From Arthrobacter sp. OY3WO11 (GTDB lineage: Bacteria > Actinomycetota > Actinomycetes > Actinomycetales > Micrococcaceae), in contig NZ_LWLP01000001.1 of the NCBI RefSeq assembly GCF_001641125.1, positions 3,971,828 through 4,035,827 on the forward strand: a stretch of DNA of 64,000 nucleotides, in the 5' to 3' direction. Made by a program: the position numbers and the translations under genes. Below the pieces are notes generated by a model. It was not told the origin of the DNA, did no database searches, and worked only from the letters and a program-made list of their open reading frames with translations. Within the stretch, counting starts at the first letter, position 1; each line of letters starts with the position of its first letter. Below are positions 32,004-42,702 of this stretch, in pieces.

Positions 32004-33233
32004 GTGCCCGTAATTGAAGACGCCAAGGAACTGCAGGGGGACCTCATCCGCCTCCGCCACGACCTCCACCGGCACCCGGAAATCGGGCTGCACCTCCCGC
32101 GGACCCAGGAGAAAGTACTCCAGGCCCTCGACGGGTTTCCGTTCGAGATCACCCTGGGCAAGGAAACCACCTCCGTCACCGCGGTGCTCCGCGGAGGCAA
32201 AGTCTCCGCAGGCACCACCGGCGCCCAGCGGCCCGCGGTTCTCCTCCGCGCCGATATGGACGGCCTTCCCGTGCAGGAGAAGACGGGAGTGGAGTTCTCT
32301 TCACAGGCCGACGGCGCCATGCACGCCTGCGGCCACGACCTGCACACCTCGATGCTCGCCGGAGCCGCCACCCTCCTTGCCGAGAAGCAGCACCTACTGC
32401 AGGGCGACGTCGTCCTCATGTTCCAGCCCGGCGAAGAGGGCTGCGACGGTGCCAGCTACATGATCCGCGAAGGCGTCCTGGATGCCGCCGGAACCCGCGT
32501 GCAGGCGGCTTACGGGATGCATGTGTTTTCCTCGCTCGAGCCCCACGGCACCTTCTGCACAAAGCCCGGCGTGATGCTCAGCGCCTCGGACGGGCTGGAG
32601 GTCACCGTCCTTGGCGCGGGCGGCCACGGCTCTGCCCCGCATGCCGCGAAGGATCCCGTCACAGTGGCTGCCGAGATGGTCACTGCCCTGCAGGTCATGG
32701 TGACCCGGCAGTTCAACATGTTCGATCCCGTGGTGCTCTCGGTGGGTGTACTGCACGCCGGCACCAAGCGGAACATCATCCCCGAGACCGCCCGCATCGA
32801 GGCAACGGTCCGCACCTTCTCGCAAAGCTCCCGGCTCAGAATGATGGAGGCCGTGCCGCGCCTGCTCCAGGGGATAGCGGCCGCGCACGGAGTGGAGGTC
32901 CACGTGGACTACCAGGAGGAGTACCCCCTCACCATCACCAACGAGGACGAAACGCACACGGCAGAGAGGGTCATCTCGGGACTTTTCGGCGAGCGCCGCC
33001 TTTCGCGCTGGGCCACTCCCCTGAGCGGTTCGGAAGACTTTTCCCGGGTACTCGCCGAAGTGCCAGGCACCTTCGTCGGCCTCAGCGCCGTCGCCCCTGG
33101 CTGCGATCCGGCCACCTCGCCGTTCAACCACTCCCCTTATGCAACGTTCGACGACGGCGTGCTGGCTGACGGGGCAGCGCTTTACACCGAACTCGCCACC
33201 TCGCGCCTTGCCGCGCTGGCGGCGGCGGCCTGA
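32004..33233 (+). CDS. M20-family amidohydrolase (hippurate/N-acyl amino acid hydrolase type)
   Basis: A 409-residue metallopeptidase-fold hydrolase. Motifs: IRLRHDLHRHPEIGLHLP, LLRADMDGLPVQEKTG, AMHACGHDLHTSMLAGAA with the metal-binding Cys/His, MFQPGEEGCDGA with the catalytic Glu, and HGSAPHAAKDP in the lid domain. This set is typical of the IAA-amino acid hydrolase/hippuricase branch. AGGAG precedes the GTG start. It is followed 56 bases later by an MFS transporter that probably imports its substrate. Substrate likely an N-acyl amino acid; unproven. Confidence 0.92.
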   Translation: MPVIEDAKELQGDLIRLRHDLHRHPEIGLHLPRTQEKVLQALDGFPFEITLGKETTSVTAVLRGGKVSAGTTGAQRPAVLLRADMDGLPVQEKTGVEFSSQADGAMHACGHDLHTSMLAGAATLLAEKQHLLQGDVVLMFQPGEEGCDGASYMIREGVLDAAGTRVQAAYGMHVFSSLEPHGTFCTKPGVMLSASDGLEVTVLGAGGHGSAPHAAKDPVTVAAEMVTALQVMVTRQFNMFDPVVLSVGVLHAGTKRNIIPETARIEATVRTFSQSSRLRMMEAVPRLLQGIAAAHGVEVHVDYQEEYPLTITNEDETHTAERVISGLFGERRLSRWATPLSGSEDFSRVLAEVPGTFVGLSAVAPGCDPATSPFNHSPYATFDDGVLADGAALYTELATSRLAALAAAA

Positions 33234-33289
33234 CCCGCTTTCGTCCTTCCCATCCCCATCCTCTTCACCACGAACCTGAGGAAGTAACC

Positions 33290-34579
33290 ATGTCCATGGC
33301 AGTCACCAAGCAGCAGACTGGACGCGTGTCCACCACCAAGACCATCGTCGGAACCGGCATCGGCAACGCCGTCGAATGGTACGACTGGGCCATTTACGCC
33401 ACGTTCACCCCCTTCATTGCCAGCCAGCTCTTCAGCAAGGCCGATCCTGCGTCGGCGGTGCTGTCCACCCTGGCGATCTTCGCCGTCGGCTTTGTGGCAC
33501 GGCCTTTCGGCGGCTTCCTCTTCGGCTGGATCGGCGACAGGGTGGGCCGCAAGACCTCGATGACCCTCGCCGTCGGACTCGCCTCGCTGGGCAGCCTGAT
33601 GATCGGCATCGCTCCGACCTTCGCGAGCATCGGCGCCTGGGCGTCCCTGATGCTGCTCGTGGCACGGCTCGTCCAGGGACTGGCGCACGGTGGCGAGCTG
33701 CCGTCGTCGCAGACCTACCTGTCCGAGATGGCTCCCAGGGAGCACCGCGGATTCTGGGCCACCCTGATCTATACCTCAGGAACCGTGGGCATCCTGTTCG
33801 GCACACTGCTGGGCGCCGTCCTGAACATGACCCTGACCGCGGAGGCCATGAACGCCTGGGGCTGGCGCATCCCGTTCCTGCTGGGCGCGGCCATGGGGCT
33901 TTACGCGCTGATCATGCGGTCACGACTGCACGAGACCGACGCGTTCGAGGGCGAATCGCTGGCAGAAAAGCGGGCACCGCTCTGGCCGCAGATTGTCCGC
34001 CACCGCAAGCAGGCACTCCAGGTCATCGGCCTGACGGTTGGACTGACCGTCATCTACTACGTCTGGGGAGTCGTGGCTCCCAGCTACGCCACCACTGCAC
34101 TAAAGATCGACCGCGGCGAAGCACTCTGGGCAGCCGTGATCGCCAACATCGTCTTCATCGCCGCACTTCCCTTCTGGGGAAAGCTGTCTGACCGCATCGG
34201 GCGCAAAAAAGTCCTGTGGTCCGGGGCCATCGGCTCCGCCGCCATGCACTTCCCCATGACCTGGCTGCTTAAGGATTCGGCCTGGCAGCTGGCAGTGGGC
34301 ATGTCCGTGATGCTGATTTTCATCGCTGCGAGCGCCGCGATTGTCCCGGCTGTTTACGCCGAACTCTTCCCGACGTCCATCCGCACCGTTGGCGTGGGGG
34401 TGCCGTACTCCATCTGCGTGGCCGTGTTCGGCGGCACCGCACCGTACCTGCAGCAGTGGCTCGGAACCACCATGGGCATGCCGCAGCTGTTCAACATCTA
34501 CGCGGTGGTGCTCCTGGCAGTGAGTGCGGCGTTCGTGTTTACCATTCCCGAGACGAAGGGCAAGGACCTGACGCACTAG
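33290..34579 (+). CDS. MFS transporter, metabolite:H+ symporter (MHS) type
   Basis: A 429-residue 12-helix transporter. MHS signatures: GIGNAVEWYDWAIYATFTPF at the N-terminus, RPFGGFLFGWIGDRVGRKT between helices 2 and 3, GLAHGGELPSSQTYLSEMAP in helix 4-5, and FWGKLSDRIGRKKVLW in the second half. This family carries organic acids such as citrate, alpha-ketoglutarate, proline/betaine and shikimate. GAGGAAG precedes the ATG. It follows the M20 hydrolase and lies under the divergent double Lrp regulator, so uptake of an acyl-amino acid is likely. Confidence 0.92.
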   Translation: MSMAVTKQQTGRVSTTKTIVGTGIGNAVEWYDWAIYATFTPFIASQLFSKADPASAVLSTLAIFAVGFVARPFGGFLFGWIGDRVGRKTSMTLAVGLASLGSLMIGIAPTFASIGAWASLMLLVARLVQGLAHGGELPSSQTYLSEMAPREHRGFWATLIYTSGTVGILFGTLLGAVLNMTLTAEAMNAWGWRIPFLLGAAMGLYALIMRSRLHETDAFEGESLAEKRAPLWPQIVRHRKQALQVIGLTVGLTVIYYVWGVVAPSYATTALKIDRGEALWAAVIANIVFIAALPFWGKLSDRIGRKKVLWSGAIGSAAMHFPMTWLLKDSAWQLAVGMSVMLIFIAASAAIVPAVYAELFPTSIRTVGVGVPYSICVAVFGGTAPYLQQWLGTTMGMPQLFNIYAVVLLAVSAAFVFTIPETKGKDLTH

Positions 34580-34845
34580 GGCCTTCTTGAAACGCAACCA
34601 AAAAGGGTAGACCCGGCCCTAGCGCGTGCCGAAGCGCAGGTGGACGATTTAAGTACCGGATCACAACATTCAATGAGGCCGGACATACGCCCCACTAGCA
34701 GGGCGTGCAGTTTGAAAATGGGACGGGCAGGCTGCGGCCGCCACTGATCAACCGCGACGCTCAGTCAGGCGCTGGCTTACCCTGCCCCACATGGGGAATC
34801 GCGCCCTAACAAAATTGGTGAATCGCATCCTTTTCAGGAGCACAA

Positions 34846-35376
34846 ATGTCCATCACTCCATCAACAGGAATACGTTCAACCCGGGCCAGGATCGCCCTGG
34901 TTCCGCTTCTCTCACTGGGCCTGCTCGGAGGCTCCGTGGCATTCGCCGGCCCGGCCCAGGCACATGACGACCGGCGTGACGACCGGCACGGGTGTACCGT
35001 CAAGCCGCTGGACCCAAAGGACCTTCACGGAAAGTGGGTCGACTTCAGCATCAAGGTCAAGTGCGACGTCAAGAATGACGGGAAAGACAGCAAGAGGACC
35101 GTCCATATCCGCCAACTCCGCTATGAGGACGAGAAGGGTCCGCGGCGCACCGACGATTTCCTCGGCCGTTCCCACTTCATCGAGGAATTCAATAAGCACG
35201 ACGACGACAAGGCCAGGATCATCCACAGTGTTGACAAGGTGCGCAACTTGGACAAGAGGGACGCCGAAGAGGTCTACCACGTCGTATCCTTCCGCGTACA
35301 GAAGGGCAACGGGGACTGGTCTGACTGGACCGAGTGGAAGATGAGCGAGCTGGTCGAGGTCAAGGCACGCCACTAA
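34846..35376 (+). CDS. secreted charged protein of unknown function
   Basis: A 176-residue exported protein. The signal peptide has a long polar N-region (STGIRSTRARIALVPLLSLG) and cleaves near AQA-HDDRR. The mature part is rich in Asp, Lys, Arg and His, with a His/Asp-rich stretch after the cleavage site (DDRRDDRHGC), two cysteines (HGCTVKP, IKVKCDVKND) that may pair, and a beta-rich remainder (VYHVVSFRVQKGNGDWSDW). AGGAG lies before the ATG. No known domain; the charged composition suggests metal or polymer binding. Confidence 0.75.
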   Translation: MSITPSTGIRSTRARIALVPLLSLGLLGGSVAFAGPAQAHDDRRDDRHGCTVKPLDPKDLHGKWVDFSIKVKCDVKNDGKDSKRTVHIRQLRYEDEKGPRRTDDFLGRSHFIEEFNKHDDDKARIIHSVDKVRNLDKRDAEEVYHVVSFRVQKGNGDWSDWTEWKMSELVEVKARH

Positions 35377-35428
35377 CCGGCGGCTGTTCCTTAGAAGCTG
35401 CACGGATCCTTAGAGACAGCACCCAGAG

Positions 35429-35460
35429 AAAGAGCCAGGGGCCACCGCCCCTGGCTCTTT
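35429..35460 (+). terminator. rho-independent terminator
   Basis: A perfect 14-bp stem (AAAGAGCCAGGGGC and its complement) with a 4-base loop ends in CTCTTTG, about 50 bases after the secreted-protein stop. Confidence 0.88.
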
Positions 35461-35528
35461 GTCGTGTGCGGACCTGCCCAAGGACTCAGCTGCGCCCCTT
35501 GACTCACCACCCCCTCCTTCCCTACACT

Positions 35529-35564
35529 TTTCATAAAGCAGAATCTAAATTCCACAAAGCGGAA
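35529..35564. promoter_or_regulatory. tandem 15-mer operator before hyi
   Basis: TTTCATAAAGCAGAA (35529-35543) and TTCCACAAAGCGGAA (35550-35564) match at 12 of 15 positions and are 21 bp apart, two helical turns. The second is a near-palindrome (TTCCAC-AAA-GCGGAA) of the kind bound by IclR-family regulators, which control glyoxylate and allantoin genes in other bacteria. It ends 61 bases before hyi. Confidence 0.6.
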
Positions 35565-35625
35565 AGTTTGGAAAAACTGGAAGCAAGGGAAGATGGATCA
35601 AAGCCCCTCCTTGGAAGGACCTACG

Positions 35626-36426
35626 ATGACGTACACAGTGAACTGCTCCATCCTCCTCACGGAGCTGCCTCTGCTCGAGCGCCCTGCCGCAGCCAAGGCA
35701 GCCGGCTTTGACGCTGTCGAGTTCTGGTGGCCCTTTGAAAGCTCCGCCCCGTCCGATGCCCAGGTCACCGAATTCGAGAACGCCATCAAGGACGCCGGCG
35801 TCCAGCTCACCGGCCTGAACTTCAACGCCGGCAACATGCCCGGCGGCGACCGCGGCCTGGTCTCCTGGAAGGGACGCTGCTCCGAGTTCAAGGACAACAT
35901 CGACGTCGTAGCCGGCATCGGCGAGCGCCTGGGCTGCAAGGCCTTCAACGCCCTCTACGGCAACCGGCAGGACGAATTCACTCCCGAGGAGCAGGACGAA
36001 CTGGCGGTCAAGAACCTGGCCGCAGCCGCCGAAGGCGTCGCCCGGATCGGCGGGACCGTCCTCCTCGAGCCGGTCAGCGGGGCACCCAGGTACCCGCTCC
36101 TCACCGCCGACGACGCACTCAAGGTCATCGCCCGAGTGAAGGCGGAGGCCGGCGTCGGAAACATCAAGCTCCTCGCCGACTTCTACCACCTGTCAGTCAA
36201 CGGCGACGACGTCGAGTCCGTCATCGAAAACCACGCCAAGGACTTCGGCCACATCCAGATCGCGGACAACCCCGGCCGCGGCGCCCCCGGCACCGGCACC
36301 CTCCCCCTCGGCGAGTGGATCGCCCGCAGCCGTGAACTCGGCTACGAGGGCTACATCGGCCTCGAGTACAAGGAACCGCAGGAAACGGCCTTCAGCTGGG
36401 CCATCCGCGACCACGCTTCCCGCTAA
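35626..36426 (+). CDS. hyi: hydroxypyruvate isomerase
   Basis: A 266-residue TIM-barrel isomerase. Motifs include FDAVEFWWPFESSAPSDAQV, GLNFNAGNMPGGDRGLVSWK, ALYGNRQDEF, TVLLEPVSGAPRYPLLTADD with a metal-binding Glu, LLADFYHLSVNGDDVE and IQIADNPGRGAPGTG. This is the Hyi/OtnI family; Hyi interconverts hydroxypyruvate and tartronate semialdehyde. GGAAGGAC precedes the ATG at 35626. It leads the cluster hyi-glxR-gcl-glycerate kinase-allB, all needed to use glyoxylate from ureides. A long palindrome lies 11 bases after its stop. Confidence 0.92.
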   Translation: MTYTVNCSILLTELPLLERPAAAKAAGFDAVEFWWPFESSAPSDAQVTEFENAIKDAGVQLTGLNFNAGNMPGGDRGLVSWKGRCSEFKDNIDVVAGIGERLGCKAFNALYGNRQDEFTPEEQDELAVKNLAAAAEGVARIGGTVLLEPVSGAPRYPLLTADDALKVIARVKAEAGVGNIKLLADFYHLSVNGDDVESVIENHAKDFGHIQIADNPGRGAPGTGTLPLGEWIARSRELGYEGYIGLEYKEPQETAFSWAIRDHASR

Positions 36427-36437
36427 TCCCCCGCCCC

Positions 36438-36505
36438 GCCCAACTGAGTAGCGCCAAGTGTCGTTTTGAGCCCCCATAACGACACTTAGCGCTACCTAGT
36501 TGGGC
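36438..36505. repeat. long intergenic palindrome, copy 1 (hyi-glxR)
   Basis: Two 28-base arms (36438-36465, 36478-36505) match at 25 positions around a 12-base loop (TTGAGCCCCCAT). The arms end in CGTT/AACG at the loop. It starts 12 bases after the hyi stop. No T-run follows, so it is not a standard terminator. Related elements are at 37438, 53601 and 56900. Confidence 0.85.
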
Positions 36506-36541
36506 ACCCCCCTCACAGACTTCAGAGAAAAGAGAACCACC

Positions 36542-37420
36542 ATGAGCAACGTTGCAGTTATCGGACTCGGAATCATGGGCCTGCCCATGGCCATCAACCT
36601 GGTCAAGGCCGGCCACACCGTCACCGGCTTCAACCGCAGCCAGGACAAAATCGACAAGCTCGTCTCCGAAGGCGGCAAGGGCGCCACCAGCATCGCGGAC
36701 GCCGTCAAGGATGCCGACGTCGTCATCACCATGGTGCCGGACTCCCCCGACGTCGAAGGCGTGGTCAGCGGCAAGGACGGCCTGTTCGCCAACGCCAAGC
36801 AGGGCACCTTGTGGATCGACGCGTCCAGCATCCGCCCCGACTTCGCAAAGCGCCTGTCCGATGACGCCCGCGAAGCCGGCATCCGCCCGCTTGACGCCCC
36901 GGTCAGCGGCGGCGAGCAGGGTGCCATCGACGCCGTACTCTCCATCATGGTCGGCGGCGAGAAGGAAGACTTCGAGGCAGCCTCGGACATCCTGAACGCC
37001 GTCGGCAAAACCATCGTCCATGTAGGCCCCTCCGGCTCCGGCCAGACCGTCAAGGCCGCCAACCAGCTCATTGTCGCGGTCAACATCGAAGTCCTGGGCG
37101 AGGCCATCGCCTTCCTTGAAGCCTACGGCGTGGACACCGACGCAGCCCTCAAGGTCCTCGGCGGCGGCCTCGCCGGCTCCAAGGTCCTGGACCAGAAGGG
37201 CCAGAAGATGCTGGACCGCAACTTCGACCCCGGCTTCCGCCTGGCCCTGCACCACAAGGACCTCGGCATCGTCACCTCCGCCGCCCGCGAAGCCAACGTC
37301 GCCGTCCCCCTCGGCGCCGTCGTCGCCCAGCTCGTCGCCGCCACCGTCAACCAAGGCGACGGCGCACTTGACCACTCCGGACTCTTCAAGCAGGTCCTCC
37401 AGCTCAGCGGCCGGAAGTAG
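36542..37420 (+). CDS. glxR: 2-hydroxy-3-oxopropionate (tartronate semialdehyde) reductase
   Basis: A 292-residue beta-hydroxyacid dehydrogenase. The dinucleotide fold starts VAVIGLGIMGLPMAINLVKA, the substrate loop is DAPVSGGEQGAIDAVLSIMV, and the catalytic Lys is in GSGQTVKAANQLIVAVNIE. It reduces tartronate semialdehyde to D-glycerate. It sits between hyi and gcl, its substrate supplier, and upstream of glycerate kinase. The ATG at 36542 begins the fold directly. Palindromic elements flank it on both sides. Confidence 0.93.
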   Translation: MSNVAVIGLGIMGLPMAINLVKAGHTVTGFNRSQDKIDKLVSEGGKGATSIADAVKDADVVITMVPDSPDVEGVVSGKDGLFANAKQGTLWIDASSIRPDFAKRLSDDAREAGIRPLDAPVSGGEQGAIDAVLSIMVGGEKEDFEAASDILNAVGKTIVHVGPSGSGQTVKAANQLIVAVNIEVLGEAIAFLEAYGVDTDAALKVLGGGLAGSKVLDQKGQKMLDRNFDPGFRLALHHKDLGIVTSAAREANVAVPLGAVVAQLVAATVNQGDGALDHSGLFKQVLQLSGRK

Positions 37421-37437
37421 CCCGCCCCACCCCACGA

Positions 37438-37498
37438 AGTTTTTGTCCAGATATGCCGACTTGGACGCCCCATAACCCTGCATATCTGGACAAAAACT
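37438..37498. repeat. long intergenic palindrome, copy 2 (glxR-gcl)
   Basis: Perfect 19-base arms (AGTTTTTGTCCAGATATGC and its complement, 37438-37456 and 37480-37498) around a 23-base centre containing TTGGACGCCCCATAAC, close to the centre of copy 1. It starts 18 bases after the glxR stop. The arm sequence AGTTTTTGTCCA recurs in copy 3. Confidence 0.88.
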
Positions 37499-37574
37499 CC
37501 CTTCAGCACACCCAAAAACAGCCCGGTCAAACTCATCCGCCGGGCACCCACCAGACTTTTAGTAGGAGCACACC

Positions 37575-39353
<1,779 letters not shown>

Positions 39354-39375
39354 AACGGAAAAGGCAACACTGCTC

Positions 39376-40590
39376 ATGCGCATCGTCATTGCCCCGGACA
39401 AGTTCAAAGGATCACTGTCCGCCCCCGAAGTCTGTGCGCACCTGGAAAAGGGCCTGCAGCGCGGCGCGGGCGGGAACCTTGACGTGGTCCGGATTCCAGT
39501 AGCCGACGGCGGTGAGGGCACCCTCGACGCCGCCGTCGGCTCCGGCTTCACCCGCCGCAGCGCTGTGGTGGCCGGACCATTGGGGGAACCGGTCACGGCC
39601 GAGTTCGCCGTCCGGGGCAATGAGGCCGTCATCGAGATGGCCGCAGCCTCGGGCCTGGCACTGCTCCCGGCAAGTGCTTTGGTGGACGGGCGCCCGGGTT
39701 CGACGGCGGCCCGCACCGCCACCAGCCTGGGCACCGGCCAGCTCATCAGCGCCGCCCTGGATGCCGGCTGCAACCGGATCGTCCTGGGCGTGGGCGGCAG
39801 CGCCAATACCGACGGCGGCGCCGGAGTCCTGCAGGGCCTGGGCGCAAGGCTCCTCGATGCCGACGGCAGCGAACTTCCGTCCGGCGGCGCAGCTTTGGCC
39901 CGCCTGGACCGGATCGACTTCAGCGGGTTCGAACCCCGGCTGAGGGACACACGCTTTGTGCTGGCATCCGACGTCGACAATCCCCTGCTGGGCGCCCAGG
40001 GCGCCGCGGCGATTTTCGGCCCGCAGAAAGGCGCCACGCAACAGGACGTCGGCATGCTCGACGCCGCCCTGGCCAGGTTTGTCGAAGTCCTGGCCAGGGA
40101 AATCGGTTCGGAAGGCCCGTACAACAGGGCCTTCAAAGCGGCGGAAGCCCCGGGCGCCGGAGCGGCGGGAGGCGTTGGCTATGCGGCCATCGCCGTCCTG
40201 GCCGCAACCCGGCGCCCGGGCATCGACGTCGTGCTCGAATTCACCGGCCTGGCCGAACGGCTGGCCGGCGCCGACCTGGTCATCACCGGCGAAGGCAGCC
40301 TGGACGAGCAAAGCCTGCTGGGCAAGACCCCCATGGGCGTTGCCCGGGCAGCCGCCGCGCAGGGCGTCCCGGTGGTTGCCGTCTGCGGGCGGACCACCCT
40401 GGCGCAGGGGCAGGCGGCCGCCGCAGGATTCGAGGACGTTTACGCTTTGACCGAGCTTGAAAGCAATGTAGACAGGTGCATAGCAGAGGCAGCGCCGCTT
40501 CTGGAGCAGCTAGGCACACAGATCAGCGGAAGGCTGGCAGCCACCACGCTGTCCCGTTCCGCCACCACCAAGGAGGACCTCCATGTCTGA
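39376..40590 (+). CDS. glxK: glycerate 2-kinase (GlxK/GarK family)
   Basis: A 404-residue glycerate kinase. It opens MRIVIAPDKFKGSLSAPEVC, has IPVADGGEGTLDAAVGSGF, GVGGSANTDGGAGVLQGLGA, SDVDNPLLGAQGAAAIFGPQKGA and DLVITGEGSLDEQSLLGKTPMG, all diagnostic of the GckA-type glycerate kinase (GarK/GlxK). It phosphorylates glycerate to 2-phosphoglycerate, entering glycolysis. The last 8 bases overlap allB, indicating coupling. The C-terminal tail (ISGRLAATTLSRSATTKEDL) is slightly longer than usual. Confidence 0.94.
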   Translation: MRIVIAPDKFKGSLSAPEVCAHLEKGLQRGAGGNLDVVRIPVADGGEGTLDAAVGSGFTRRSAVVAGPLGEPVTAEFAVRGNEAVIEMAAASGLALLPASALVDGRPGSTAARTATSLGTGQLISAALDAGCNRIVLGVGGSANTDGGAGVLQGLGARLLDADGSELPSGGAALARLDRIDFSGFEPRLRDTRFVLASDVDNPLLGAQGAAAIFGPQKGATQQDVGMLDAALARFVEVLAREIGSEGPYNRAFKAAEAPGAGAAGGVGYAAIAVLAATRRPGIDVVLEFTGLAERLAGADLVITGEGSLDEQSLLGKTPMGVARAAAAQGVPVVAVCGRTTLAQGQAAAAGFEDVYALTELESNVDRCIAEAAPLLEQLGTQISGRLAATTLSRSATTKEDLHV

Positions 40591-41926
40591 AGAACGTTTT
40601 GACCTGGTCATCCGCGGCCAGCGCATCCTCACCACCGCCGGCCTGGCTCCCCGTGAAGTGGGCGTCCGCGGCGGCAAGATCGTGGCCCTCGAGCCGCTGG
40701 GCAACGGCCTGGCCGGCGCGGAGGTCATCGAACTGGCCGACGACGAAACCCTGATCCCGGGCCTGGTGGACACCCACGTCCACGTCAACGAGCCCGGCCG
40801 CACTGAGTGGGAGGGCTTCGCCTCCGCCACCCGTGCAGCGGCGGCAGGCGGCGTGACCACCATCATCGACATGCCGCTGAACTCCGTCCCTCCCACCACT
40901 ACCGTGGAGAACCTCAAGCTCAAGCGCGAGGTCGCCGAGGACCAGGCGTTTGTTGACGTCGGGTTCTGGGGCGGGGCGATCCCCGGCAACAAGGGCGACC
41001 TCCGTGCCCTGCACGACGAAGGCGTGTTTGGCTTCAAGTGCTTCCTCCTGCACTCCGGCGTGGACGAGTTCCCGCACCTGGACGCAGACGAGATGGAGGA
41101 GGACATGGCCGAGCTGAAGTCCTTCGACTCCCTCATGATCGTCCACGCAGAGGACTCCCACGCGATCGACCGGGCACCTCACCCCGGCGGCGACCACTAC
41201 CAGACCTTCCTGGCTTCACGCCCGCGCGGCGCGGAGAACAAGGCCATCGCCGAGGTCATCGAACGGGCCCGCTGGACCGGTGCGCGTGCGCACATCCTGC
41301 ACCTCTCGTCGTCGGACGCGCTGCCCATGATCGCCAGCGCAAAGCGCGACGGCGTGAAGCTCACCGTGGAAACGTGCCCGCATTACCTGACGCTGATGGC
41401 CGAGGAAATCCCGGACGGCGCCACCGCCTACAAGTGCTGCCCGCCCATCCGTGAGGCCTCCAACCGGGAGCTGCTGTGGCAGGGCCTGCTGGACGGCACC
41501 ATCGACTGCATTGTCTCGGACCACTCCCCCTCCACCCTGGACCTGAAGGACCTGGAGAACGGTGACTTCGCCGTCGCCTGGGGCGGCGTCTCGTCCCTGC
41601 AGCTGGGGCTCTCACTGATCTGGACCGAGGCCCGCCACCGCGGCATCCCGCTGGAGCAGGTGGTGTCCTGGATGGGCGAGAAGCCCGCCGCCCTGGCCCG
41701 CCTCTCCAACAAGGGACAGCTGGCGCTGGGCTACGACGCCGACTTCGCCGTCTTCGCCCCGGACGAGGCCTTCGTGGTGGACGTTTCCAAGCTCAAGCAC
41801 AAGAACCCCATCACCCCGTACGACGGCAAGGCCCTCTCCGGGGTGGTCCGCAAGACCTTCCTGCGCGGGTCCGTCGTGGACGGGCAGACCCCCACGGGCA
41901 AGCTGATCCGCCGCGGCGGAGTCTAA
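40583..41926 (+). CDS. allB: allantoinase
   Basis: A 447-residue dihydroorotase-like amidohydrolase. Motifs: VDTHVHVNEPGRTEWEGFAS with two metal His, the carbamylated Lys in FGFKCFLLHSGVDEFPHLD, MIVHAEDSHAID, AHILHLSSSDALPMI and IVSDHSPSTLDLKDL with the catalytic Asp. DxHVHxNEPGRxxWEGF is the allantoinase version of the motif. It opens allantoin to allantoate. Coupled to glxK; the urate branch genes uraD and uraH lie 11 kb downstream under a similar operator. Confidence 0.94.
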   Translation: MSEERFDLVIRGQRILTTAGLAPREVGVRGGKIVALEPLGNGLAGAEVIELADDETLIPGLVDTHVHVNEPGRTEWEGFASATRAAAAGGVTTIIDMPLNSVPPTTTVENLKLKREVAEDQAFVDVGFWGGAIPGNKGDLRALHDEGVFGFKCFLLHSGVDEFPHLDADEMEEDMAELKSFDSLMIVHAEDSHAIDRAPHPGGDHYQTFLASRPRGAENKAIAEVIERARWTGARAHILHLSSSDALPMIASAKRDGVKLTVETCPHYLTLMAEEIPDGATAYKCCPPIREASNRELLWQGLLDGTIDCIVSDHSPSTLDLKDLENGDFAVAWGGVSSLQLGLSLIWTEARHRGIPLEQVVSWMGEKPAALARLSNKGQLALGYDADFAVFAPDEAFVVDVSKLKHKNPITPYDGKALSGVVRKTFLRGSVVDGQTPTGKLIRRGGV

Positions 41927-41935
41927 GGACGCGCC

Positions 41936-42622
41936 ATGGCAGTGGAAGCCCACCATCCGAGGACGGGGGTACGTCCCGGAACCATCGCCAGGCCTGCCTT
42001 CACCGGGGCAGCCGCCCGCGGCCTCGCCGTGTGGGTGGTCCCGGAGGAAGGCACCAGCCCGGAACTCCTTGCCCGCGCCGCCCAACTGGTCCTGGCCAGG
42101 GCCCTTCAGACTGCTCCGGAGGCGGAAGTCCACTGGCCCGCCGCCGGAGCTCCCACACCGGGGTCCTCCGCTTTCGCGGGGGGAGGCACAGACGACTCCT
42201 CTCATCCTTCCTCCGCAGCGGAGACCCCTTCCGGCGCCCCATCCGGGGCACCAGGGGAGGACGACGGCGGCACGAGGCTGCCGCCGTCGGCCGGCCCCGT
42301 CAGCCGCATGGCGGTGGACCTCGCCGCTGACCAGGTCCTGCTGGACGGCCGGCGGGTGCCGCTGACCGGCGTCGAATTCAAGGTCCTCCGGTACCTGGTC
42401 ACCCACCTGTCCCGCACTGTGGGTAGGGAGGAACTGCAGGAGTTCCTGGACTCGTTCGAAACCCCCGGAGCCTCGGCCCGGTCCATCGACGTTTACGTGG
42501 GCAGGATCCGCCGGAAACTCGGAAATGCCCGCCATGCCGTGGCCACCGTCAGGGGCGGCGGATACCGGTTTGTGCCGGGTTCCTGCGCCACCGTCCGCGG
42601 GCCGGCGGAATACTGCATATGA
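41936..42622 (+). CDS. winged-helix (OmpR-type) DNA-binding protein without receiver
   Basis: A 228-residue protein. The C-terminal 100 residues are an OmpR/PhoB-like winged helix: DQVLLDGRRVPLTGVEFKVL, YLVTHLSRTVGREELQEFLD and SIDVYVGRIRRKLGNARHAV with TVRGGGYRFVPG. The N-terminal 120 residues are not a receiver; there is no phospho-Asp, only a short AAQLVLARALQTA helix and a Pro/Ser/Gly linker. It probably binds DNA constitutively or by a partner. It is 10 bases after allB, so it may regulate or belong to the allantoin cluster. Similar receiver-less proteins are seen in relatives. Confidence 0.8.
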   Translation: MAVEAHHPRTGVRPGTIARPAFTGAAARGLAVWVVPEEGTSPELLARAAQLVLARALQTAPEAEVHWPAAGAPTPGSSAFAGGGTDDSSHPSSAAETPSGAPSGAPGEDDGGTRLPPSAGPVSRMAVDLAADQVLLDGRRVPLTGVEFKVLRYLVTHLSRTVGREELQEFLDSFETPGASARSIDVYVGRIRRKLGNARHAVATVRGGGYRFVPGSCATVRGPAEYCI

Positions 42623-42702
42623 CGCCGGAGTTGTATCACTGAGCGGGAAGCCGCTTCACTTGATGTTTTGCCAGTAATGACAAAGTCTTCCAAAGGAACA
42701 CC

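Noticed and set aside
34580..34845. Possible terminator or small RNA after the MFS gene
   Set aside because: Only weak AGGGCC/GGCCCT pairing with a 30-base loop was found, and no promoter-terminator pair for a small RNA.
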